Shown here in pieces: positions 56,597 to 64,000 of a stretch of 64,000 nt of DNA. Source of the stretch: Comamonas sp. KCTC 72670 (lineage in GTDB: Bacteria > Myxococcota > Myxococcia > Myxococcales > Myxococcaceae). The translations under genes were made by a program, and so were the position numbers. Location: NCBI GenBank assembly GCA_014656495.1, contig BNCN01000006.1, positions 186,001 through 250,000 of the forward strand, written 5' to 3'. Below the pieces are notes generated by a model, which did no database searches, was not told the DNA's origin, and saw only the letters and a program-made list of their open reading frames with translations. Positions within the stretch are counted from its first letter, which is position 1; each line of letters opens with the position of its first letter.

Positions 56597-57681
56597 AGGG
56601 GAGGGTGAGGCATCCGGGAGGCCGGGCGTTGTTCAAGGTGCTGCTCGGCGTCCTGGGGCTCGTGCTGTCCGTCGTCCTGCTGTCCACGGCCTTCTTCAAG
56701 TGGAGCCTGGGCGGGCCGGGGCCGCTGCTCACGCCGCGCTTCCCCCTGGGCCAGTTCGTGAGGGACCTGCCCGGCCACCTCGTGTGGCTGGTGCCCTTCA
56801 TGCTGCTCCAGGCGTCGCTCATCCCGCTGCGCGCCGTGCAATGGCAGCGCACCCTCCGCCGGCCCGTGCCGTTCAAGGAGCGCTACCACCTGGTGGCCAT
56901 CGGCGCCTTCGTCCACAACGCGCTGCCGGGGAAGCTGGGCGAAATCATGCGCTCGTTCCTCCTGTCCCGGACGCAGCGCATCCCCTTCCTCCGCTGCCTG
57001 GGCTCGGTGGGCGTCTGCAAGCTGATGGAGTTCGCGGCGCTGATGCTGCTCGTCACGCTGTCGCTGCTCGGGCCCTTCGGCCAGACGCTGTCCCGCTTCG
57101 AAGGCGAGCTGAAGGTGGCCGTGTCACTCTGCGTGGGGTTGGTCGCGCTGGTGGTGCTGCTGGCGCACTGGTCCGGTCCGCTCGCCTTCGCCCTGCACAA
57201 GCGCCACAAGCTGCCCCGGGTGGAGGGCTTCCTCCACCACGTCAGCGAGGGCCTGGGCACGGCGCGCTCCTTCACCGGCATGGCGAAGGTGTTCGTCTTC
57301 TCGGTGGGGCCGGTGCTGGCCTCCGCGCTCGCCTACGGCCTGGCGCTCCGGGGCATCGGCATCTCCGGGGGCCTCTTCGCGGGGGCGGTGGTGCTGGGGG
57401 CCATCTCCCTGGGGCAGTCGCTCCCGGGTGTCCCGGCGGGCATGGGCATCTACTACTTCGTGACGAGCTGGGCGGCCCGCAGCCTGGGGGCCTCGCCGGA
57501 GGACGCGGCGGCCTTCTCCACGCTCACGCACCTGGGGACCGTCATCAGCCAGGTCGCGGTGGGCGCCATCTCCGTTCACCTGCGGAAGATTCGCATCCGG
57601 GACTTGCGCAAGGGCGGCAGCCTCGCTCGGGAGGCCGCGAACCATGTCGCGCACGACGCGGTGGAGCCAGCGAGATCCTGA
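56593..57681 (+). CDS. LPG-synthase/flippase-like integral membrane protein (UPF0104)
   Basis: 362 residues from a GTG at 56593 overlapping the upstream stop. Seven or eight membrane helices with the signature RAVQWQRTL, AIGAFVHNALPGKLGEIMRSFLLSR and a late SLGQSLPGVPAGMGIYYF fit the lysylphosphatidylglycerol synthase membrane domain (PF03706), here without the aminoacyl-transferase domain. Stand-alone versions probably flip or handle lipids. It works with the upstream hydrolase by operon logic. Confidence 0.85.
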   Translation: MKGRVRHPGGRALFKVLLGVLGLVLSVVLLSTAFFKWSLGGPGPLLTPRFPLGQFVRDLPGHLVWLVPFMLLQASLIPLRAVQWQRTLRRPVPFKERYHLVAIGAFVHNALPGKLGEIMRSFLLSRTQRIPFLRCLGSVGVCKLMEFAALMLLVTLSLLGPFGQTLSRFEGELKVAVSLCVGLVALVVLLAHWSGPLAFALHKRHKLPRVEGFLHHVSEGLGTARSFTGMAKVFVFSVGPVLASALAYGLALRGIGISGGLFAGAVVLGAISLGQSLPGVPAGMGIYYFVTSWAARSLGASPEDAAAFSTLTHLGTVISQVAVGAISVHLRKIRIRDLRKGGSLAREAANHVAHDAVEPARS

Positions 57682-57696
57682 CCCCTGAAAAGCGAA

Positions 57697-57727
57697 AAGG
57701 GGCTCCGGTTTGAAACCGGAACCCCTT
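57697..57727 (-). terminator. Terminator of tRNA-Leu, also usable on the plus strand
   Basis: A stem of about 14 bp (AAGGGG.TCCGGTTT against AAACCGGA.CCCCTT) with a two-base loop. On the minus strand it is followed by TTTTCGCTTTT, ideal for ending the tRNA transcript. It starts 15 bp after the stop of the plus-strand flippase-like gene and may end that one too. Confidence 0.85.
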
Positions 57728-57737
57728 CTCAACTTCA

Positions 57738-57821
57738 TGCCCAGGAGAGGACTCGAACCTCCATGCCCTTGCAGGCGCTAGACCCTGAATCTAGTGTGTC
57801 TACCAATTCCACCACCTGGGC
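57738..57821 (-). tRNA. tRNA-Leu (CAG anticodon)
   Basis: 84 nt. The acceptor stem GCCCAGG/CCTGGGC with discriminator A, the D-arm GGTGGAATTGGTAGACAC, an anticodon arm CTAGA-TTCAGGG-TCTAG giving anticodon CAG, a long class II variable arm and the T-arm GGTTCGAGTCC are all present. CCA is not encoded. It reads CUG, the leading Leu codon in this GC-rich genome. Confidence 0.95.
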
Positions 57822-57859
57822 GGGCGGTGCATCGCGGTGCGGCGCTGCGATGGGCCGGA

Positions 57860-57888
57860 CATATAGAGATCCTTCCGCGCCCCGTCAA
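57860..57888 (-). promoter_or_regulatory. Promoter of tRNA-Leu
   Basis: On the minus strand TTGACG (57883-57888), a 17-bp spacer and TATATG (57860-57865) place the start about 30 bp before the tRNA. It lies between the fdx stop and the tRNA. Confidence 0.75.
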
Positions 57889-57904
57889 GCACTACGTAAC
57901 AACC

Positions 57905-58282
57905 TCACTTCTTCAGCGGCCATTTCCCCTCGGCTTCGAGGGAACGGCGCAGGACGGGGTTCTCGTCCATGAAGGCCGTGAGAGACTCCTCGGTGATTTC
58001 GACGAGGACGTCCTGCTCCCCCAGCTCCGTCTGGCAGGACAGCCGGGAGTACGGCCGGACGTCGAAGCCCATGTCCAGGCGGTCCGCCTCCGCGTCCGAC
58101 TGCTCGCTCAGCGTGTCGAGCCCCTTGCGGACCCAGATGTGACAGGTGGAGCAGCCGCAGACGCCGCCACAGCTATGGCCCACCTGGGCGCCGCAGGCCT
58201 CGGCGGCGTCCAGCAGGGTGGTGCCGGTGGGCACGTCGGCGCTGACCTCGGCCAGGGGGCTCTTGAAAGTCACCTTCGGCAC
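57905..58282 (-). CDS. fdx: ISC-type [2Fe-2S] ferredoxin
   Basis: 125 residues, adrenodoxin class. Ligands fit C-x5-C-x2-C plus a distant Cys: Cys 38, 44, 47 and 83 (HSCGGVCGCSTCH; SRLSCQ). An extra Cys 42 sits inside the loop. In ISC assembly the ferredoxin delivers electrons to IscS/IscU for persulfide reduction. It is the last gene of the hscB-hscA-fdx group, one base after hscA. Length and the LDMGFDVRPYSRLSCQTEL segment are typical. Confidence 0.93.
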   Translation of the reverse strand: MPKVTFKSPLAEVSADVPTGTTLLDAAEACGAQVGHSCGGVCGCSTCHIWVRKGLDTLSEQSDAEADRLDMGFDVRPYSRLSCQTELGEQDVLVEITEESLTAFMDENPVLRRSLEAEGKWPLKK

Positions 58283-58283
58283 G

Positions 58284-60127
<1,844 letters not shown>

Positions 60128-60131
<4 letters not shown>

Positions 60132-60685
60132 GCCTGAATCTCCTCCTCGAACGCGTCCACCTGATCGAGGAAGCGCGTGAAGTAGCGCACCCGCCCCAGC
60201 GCGTGCGATGCCTTTCTCACCTCATCCTGCCCGCCGTCCCCCGGCCCGCCGCCCTCCAGGGTGCGCAGCGCCCCAGCCGCCTCGGTGAGCGCCGCCTTCT
60301 TCCGGGCCTCCACGTCATCCGCCATGGCCCGGGCGCGGCCCAAATCCTTCTTGGCCATGGCCGAGTCCAGCGCCTCGCGCAGGTCCATGACCTCCTCCAG
60401 GAACGCCAGGGGCATGTCCTTCTGGGCGCCCGCGTCCTCGCGGTCCAGGTCGATGCCGTGGAGCTTGAGCAGGTAGAAGGCCCGGCGCACCGGGTCCTTC
60501 AGCGTCTTGAAGGCCTCGTTGAGGGCGGTGGTGCCTTCCAGGGCCTGCAGGCGCTCGCGCGCGCTGGCCTGTGCCACGCGGTCCGGATGGAGCTGCAACG
60601 ACAGCTCGCGGTACTGCTTCTCCAGCGCCGGCACGTCCACGTCATAGGCGCGCTTCAGGCCGAAGACGTCGAAGTGGGTCCTCAC
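60128..60685 (-). CDS. hscB: HscB, J-domain co-chaperone
   Basis: 185 residues from a GTG at 60685. The N-terminal J domain contains [14 protein letters not shown], the invariant HPD in [10 protein letters not shown], and [20 protein letters not shown]. The C-terminal helical bundle that binds IscU follows ([15 protein letters not shown]). It stimulates HscA ATPase and recruits IscU. An internal extension ([11 protein letters not shown] near 145) is flexible. It is the first gene after an intrinsic terminator, so hscB-hscA-fdx may need its own promoter or read-through. Confidence 0.92.
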
Positions 60686-60714
60686 GGGGGCTCTCCAATG
60701 CGGGGAGGGGACAA

Positions 60715-60744
60715 ACGAAAAGGGCCCGGCGGCTGGCCGGGCCC
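60715..60744 (-). terminator. Intrinsic terminator inside the ISC cluster
   Basis: On the minus strand GGGCCCGGCC-AGCC-GCCGGGCCC is followed by TTTTCGTTTG. It lies 51 bp after the iscA stop and 30 bp before the hscB start. A second hairpin (CTCCCCCC/GGGGGGAG, 60758-60780) lies between it and iscA. Both would lower hscB-hscA-fdx expression relative to iscS-iscU-iscA. Confidence 0.75.
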
Positions 60745-60794
60745 GCGTGGCGGCGACTCCCCCCGAAGGGACGGGGGGAGCGCGTGCTGCCGCG

Positions 60795-61193
60795 TCAGAC
60801 GGAGAAGCTCTCTCCGCAGCCGCAGGCCGCCTTGATGTTGGGGTTGTTCAGCTTGAAGCCCGAGGCCATGAGCGTCTGCTCGAACACCAGCTCGGTGCCA
60901 ATCAGGTACAGGTAGCTCTTCGGGTCCACGAAGACGCGCACGCCGTCCTTCTCGAAGATCTTGTCGCGCTCGCGGGACTTCTCGGACCACTCCATGGAGT
61001 ACTGGAGGCCCGAGCAGCCGCCGCCCTTCACGGCCAGGCGCAAGCCCGCCTCGGGCGTCTGCCGCTGCTCCAGCAGCTCCTTCAGGCGGCTCACCGCGCT
61101 GTCCGCGATGGTGATGCCCTTGGGGGGCTTGGCCACGGGCGCGGGGGCAGGTGCCTTGGGCTGCGTCGTCTCTTGGGTCGCCTGCTCGCTCAT
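60795..61193 (-). CDS. iscA: A-type iron-sulfur carrier IscA
   Basis: 132 residues from ATG 61193; upstream frame extensions overlap iscU. The A-type carrier core (~40-132) has the three ligands in GGGCSGLQY and the terminal CGCGESFSV. The first ~35 residues are an Ala/Pro/Gln/Thr-rich extension not found in E. coli IscA and probably disordered. It accepts clusters from IscU and passes them to apo-enzymes. It lies 26 bp after iscU. Confidence 0.92.
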   Translation of the reverse strand: MSEQATQETTQPKAPAPAPVAKPPKGITIADSAVSRLKELLEQRQTPEAGLRLAVKGGGCSGLQYSMEWSEKSRERDKIFEKDGVRVFVDPKSYLYLIGTELVFEQTLMASGFKLNNPNIKAACGCGESFSV

Positions 61194-61219
61194 GGTTCGC
61201 CTCTCCCTTTCCGCCTCGC

Positions 61220-61621
61220 TCAGGACGCCTTGGCCTGACGCGCGGCGCGCTTCTTCTTGAAGTCCTCGATGGCCGCCTTGATGGCGTCCTCGGCCAGCAC
61301 CGAGCAGTGAATCTTCACCGGCGGCAGCGACAGCTCGCGGGCCACGTCCTTGTTGGAGATGGTCATCGCCTGGTCCACCGTCTTGCCCTTCACCCACTCG
61401 GTGACGAGCGACGACGACGCGATGGCCGACCCGCAGCCGAACGTCTTGAAGCGGGCGTCCTCGATGAGCCCGTCCTCGGAGATCTTGAGCTGCAGGCGCA
61501 TCACGTCACCGCAGGCGGGCGCGCCCACCAGGCCGGTGCCCACGTTCGGGTCTTCCTTGTCGAGCGTCCCGACGTTCCGGGGGTTCTCGTAGTGCTCGAT
61601 GACCTTGTCGCTGTAAGCCAT
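61220..61621 (-). CDS. iscU: Iron-sulfur scaffold IscU
   Basis: 133 residues. All assembly residues are in place: Cys 37 and Asp 39 (GAPACGD), Cys 63 (FGCGSA), His 105 and Cys 106 (KIHCSVL), plus the HscA-recognition loop LPPVK at 99-103. Clusters are built here from IscS-derived sulfur. The tail KKKRAARQAKAS is basic. It lies 98 bp after iscS on the same transcript. Confidence 0.96.
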   Translation of the reverse strand: MAYSDKVIEHYENPRNVGTLDKEDPNVGTGLVGAPACGDVMRLQLKISEDGLIEDARFKTFGCGSAIASSSLVTEWVKGKTVDQAMTISNKDVARELSLPPVKIHCSVLAEDAIKAAIEDFKKKRAARQAKAS

Positions 61622-61719
61622 GCCTGCTCCTTCAACGGATGCTTCTCACCAAAGGTTCCGGAGGGCAACGCCCACCGGGCGAGGGGGCCGGGGCCCCCCT
61701 GTCTGTCAGGGAAGGCGCG

Positions 61720-63084
61720 CTAATGCGCCGTCCACTCGATGCTCTTGAGGTCGATGCCTTCCTTGGCCATCTCGTAGAGCGGGCTCATGTCGCGCAGCTT
61801 GCGGACCTTGTCCACGACGAGCTTCACCACGTAGTCGACCTCCTCCTCGGTGGTGAAGCGGCCCAGGCCGAAGCGGATGGAGCTGTGCGCCAGCTCCTCG
61901 TCCACGCCCAGCGCGCGCAGCACGTAGGAGGGCTCCAGGGAGGCGGACGTGCACGCGGACCCGGAGGACACCGCCACGTCCTTGATACCCATCATCAGGG
62001 ACTCACCCTCCGCGTGGGCGAAGGAGATGTTGAGGTTGCCCGGCAGCCGGTGCTCCAGCGAGCCGTTGAGCGTCGTCATGTCCAGCGCGTCCGTCAGGCC
62101 CTTGCGCAGCTTCTCGCGCAGGCGAAGGATGCGCGCCGACTCCTCCGGCAGCTCCTTGCGCGCGATCTCCGCCGCCATGCCGAAGCCGACGATGGCCGAC
62201 ACGTTCAGCGTGCCGGAGCGCATGCCGCGCTCGTGACCGCCGCCGTCGATGATGGGCGCGATGCGCACGCGCGGCTTGCGGCGCACGTACAGCGCGCCAA
62301 TGCCCTTGGGGCCGTACATCTTGTGCGAGGTGATGGACGCCAGGTCCACCTTCATCGCCTCCACGTCGAAGGGCACCTTGCCGATGCCCTGCACCGCGTC
62401 GCAGTGGAAGAGCACGCCCTTGGAGCGGCACAGCTCGCCAATCTCCGCGACCGGCTGCACCACGCCAATCTCGTTGTTGACGAACATGATGGAGACCAGG
62501 ACCGTCTTCGGCGTGATGGCCGCGGCCAGCTTGTCCAGGCTCACGCGGCCGTCGGGCTCCACGTCCAGGTAGGTGACGCGCGCGCCGCCGGTGGGCAGCT
62601 CGGCCCACTTGCGGTAGGTCTCATCGGAGTCCACGTCGAACTTCGCCAGCAGCTCCGCCTGGTTGTCCTCGGTGACGTCCTGGCCGGCGAGCTGTCCCAG
62701 CCGCAGCAGCTTCAGCTCGTCCAGGCGCTCCTGCCGCACGCGCTCCAGGCGCTTGCAGGTGTCCAGGATGGCCTTGTGCTCCGTCTTCAGGGTGATGATG
62801 TGGTCACCCTTGGACTTGTAGTACTCGATGACCCCCTTGATGGCGAGGTTGTCGGACTCGGTGGCGCCCGAGGTGAAGACGATCTCCTGCTCGGACGCGC
62901 CGATGAGCTCCGCCACCTGCTGACGGGCCTTCTTCACCGCCGCCTCGGCCTTCCAGCCGAAGACGTGGTTGCGGCTGGAGGCGTTCCCGAAGTCCTCTCG
63001 CAGGTAGGGCAGCATCACCTCCAGCACCCGTGGGTCCAGCGGGGTGGTGGCGTGGTTGTCCATGTAGATCGGCAGCTTCACCAT
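61720..63084 (-). CDS. iscS: Cysteine desulfurase IscS with an internal insertion
   Basis: 454 residues from ATG 63084 with GGAAG just upstream. It follows E. coli IscS closely: [24 protein letters not shown], the PLP lysine in [21 protein letters not shown], the catalytic Cys in [21 protein letters not shown], and the IscU-binding C-terminus ending [11 protein letters not shown]. It differs by a ~50-residue charged insertion at ~116-166, between CKRLER and [11 protein letters not shown], where E. coli has about four residues. It supplies persulfide sulfur from cysteine. First gene of the cluster. Confidence 0.95.
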   Translation of the reverse strand: MVKLPIYMDNHATTPLDPRVLEVMLPYLREDFGNASSRNHVFGWKAEAAVKKARQQVAELIGASEQEIVFTSGATESDNLAIKGVIEYYKSKGDHIITLKTEHKAILDTCKRLERVRQERLDELKLLRLGQLAGQDVTEDNQAELLAKFDVDSDETYRKWAELPTGGARVTYLDVEPDGRVSLDKLAAAITPKTVLVSIMFVNNEIGVVQPVAEIGELCRSKGVLFHCDAVQGIGKVPFDVEAMKVDLASITSHKMYGPKGIGALYVRRKPRVRIAPIIDGGGHERGMRSGTLNVSAIVGFGMAAEIARKELPEESARILRLREKLRKGLTDALDMTTLNGSLEHRLPGNLNISFAHAEGESLMMGIKDVAVSSGSACTSASLEPSYVLRALGVDEELAHSSIRFGLGRFTTEEEVDYVVKLVVDKVRKLRDMSPLYEMAKEGIDLKSIEWTAH

Positions 63085-63172
63085 TGCTTCCAACACCTTC
63101 CTGGAGGGGACGTCGACCGGCGCCCTGAGAGGGCCTTCGCCGCGGGGGCCTACACCGTCACACCTGAATGTG

Positions 63173-63214
63173 GACCGGACTGGTCAAATATAAAAAGGGG
63201 CACCTTCGGGTCAA
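63173..63214 (-). promoter_or_regulatory. iscS promoter with dyad operator
   Basis: On the minus strand, TTGACC (63209-63214), a 16-bp spacer and TATATT (63187-63192) form a good promoter, about 100 bp before iscS. Directly downstream, GACC-AGTCC-GGTC (63173-63185) is a perfect dyad over the start point, similar in layout to IscR-type sites (GAC...GTC core). The AT-rich patch stands out in the 342-bp gap 63085-63426, which otherwise shows nothing. Confidence 0.65.
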
Positions 63215-63426
63215 GCGAACATCCGGAGCGCGGGGGGCACCCGTGAGTGCTCCCAACAGGTCGTCTTAAGTAACGCTGCACCGCCGTGGCGCAGTCCGCC
63301 CGCGCCGTCCTGGGGCGGGGTGCTCCGGAATGGGGCGGCCCCGCTGGCCAACCTCTTGATTTCCCAGCGAGCGCTCTGCTGGCCGGCCGCCTGCACCGTG
63401 GGGTGGCACCACAGGGAGGCAGGCAC

Positions 63427-64000
63427 ATGAGCGCGAAGCAGACGGCCCGGTCCAAGGAATCCGCGGAGACCCACGAGGGGGGCGGGAGGACGCACCTGGT
63501 CCGCATGGACGGAGGCGGCGGTCATCTGGAGCCGCCGCGCTACGCGGAGGGTTGGCGCGCCGGAAAGCCCGCGGAGGACCCTGAGAAGATGAAGCGCTGG
63601 GGGCTCGTCACCGCGCGGCCCAGCGAGTTCCTTGTCCACATGCGGCGCGGCCGGGTGCGGGAGATCAGCGGCCAGGGCGCCAGCTGCTTCAAGTGGCCGG
63701 GGGACTCGGTGGCCATCGTCCCCACCAGCATCCAACGGCTCCAGTTCTCCGCGGATCAGGTGACGCAGGAGAAGGTGGGCGTGCAGGTGACGGGCCTGGC
63801 GGTGTACCGCATCGCGGACCCGTTGGTGGCCTTCCGCATGCTGAACTTCTCCTTCCCGGAGCGCGCCCAGGAGAAGCTGGCGGAGCTGCTGCGGGAGATG
63901 TTCGTCGGCGCCGCGCGGCGGCTGGTGGCGAACCTGTCCGTGGAGGAGTGCCTCTCCAAGCGCAAGGAGGGCATCGCCGCGGAGCTGATGCGTGAAATCG
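63427..64000 (+). CDS. SPFH/band-7 domain protein, partial
   Basis: The frame starts at ATG 63427 and runs off the right edge; 191 residues are visible. A Gly- and His-rich N-terminal tail (~1-45) lacks a membrane helix. From ~55 the sequence reads as an SPFH/band-7 domain: FLVHMRRGRVREISGQGASCFKWPGDSVAIVPTSIQRLQFSADQVTQEKVGVQVTGLAVYRIADP, then REMFVGAARRLVANLSVEECLSKRKEGIAAELM. SPFH proteins form membrane-associated ring assemblies. It is divergent from iscS. Confidence 0.8.
   Translation, partial: MSAKQTARSKESAETHEGGGRTHLVRMDGGGGHLEPPRYAEGWRAGKPAEDPEKMKRWGLVTARPSEFLVHMRRGRVREISGQGASCFKWPGDSVAIVPTSIQRLQFSADQVTQEKVGVQVTGLAVYRIADPLVAFRMLNFSFPERAQEKLAELLREMFVGAARRLVANLSVEECLSKRKEGIAAELMREI

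Noticed and set aside
57697..57888. An integrated element at the tRNA-Leu gene
   Set aside because: No integrase, no duplicated tRNA 3' end and no change in composition on either side; the neighbours are ordinary chromosomal genes.

Overview
The window is about 70% GC, densely coded and reads like a chromosome segment of a fruiting myxobacterium of the Myxococcus/Corallococcus type. The evidence is a MYXO-CTERM sorting tail on a protein with many myxobacterial cysteine-rich (DUF4215) repeats, two sigma-54 enhancer-binding proteins (EBPs), a large TPR-bearing Ser/Thr kinase, and a mevalonate pathway ending in a type 2 isopentenyl-diphosphate isomerase. I see no transposase, phage gene, CRISPR array or rRNA. 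Both edges cut through genes (1-514 minus and 63427-64000 plus). Assignments rest on reading the sequence by eye; no searches were run.

Left third (1-24.1 kb). An esterase is divergent from an FHA-type EBP. Next come two tandem small paralogous proteins, each with its own -24/-12 promoter preceded by a pair of TGACRYGTCA palindromes set 32 bp apart. A TPR Ser/Thr kinase follows, then a minus-strand pair: an OmpA/thrombospondin-repeat protein and a huge cysteine-rich MYXO-CTERM surface protein. The same 32-bp-spaced palindromes and a sigma-54-like promoter lie upstream of that pair, so I propose one regulon. A second EBP (AcoR type) precedes an AldB/ExaC aldehyde dehydrogenase and its DUF779 partner, again behind a strong sigma-54 promoter. 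A leaderless 22-residue reading frame with six cysteines then heads an operon of a 2-oxoglutarate/Fe(II) dioxygenase, a PLP decarboxylase or lyase, a DUF819 membrane protein and an outer-membrane beta-barrel.

Middle (24.1-45 kb). A TPR lipoprotein is followed by a histidine kinase/M16 peptidase operon. A TolC-adaptor-RND efflux operon is divergent from its MarR regulator. A membrane-anchored coiled-coil protein and an HtpX-like protease follow. An iron island comes next: an imelysin lipoprotein and an HTTM protein are divergent from a delta-60-repeat lipoprotein and a TonB-dependent receptor, with a Fur-box-like site on each side. A DsrE-like protein closes this part.

Right third (45-64 kb). 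A compact operon encodes isopentenyl-diphosphate isomerase, HMG-CoA reductase, mevalonate kinase, diphosphomevalonate decarboxylase and phosphomevalonate kinase, i.e. all steps from HMG-CoA to IPP/DMAPP. Envelope genes follow: secreted proteins, a GT-C-like glycosyltransferase, a second surface-antigen barrel, an alkaline-phosphatase-superfamily hydrolase and an LPG-synthase/flippase-like protein. A tRNA-Leu(CAG) separates these from the ISC iron-sulfur assembly genes (iscS, iscU, iscA, hscB, hscA, fdx), which have no iscR, carry an intrinsic terminator between iscA and hscB, and include a roughly 50-residue insertion in IscS. A partial SPFH/band-7 protein ends the window.
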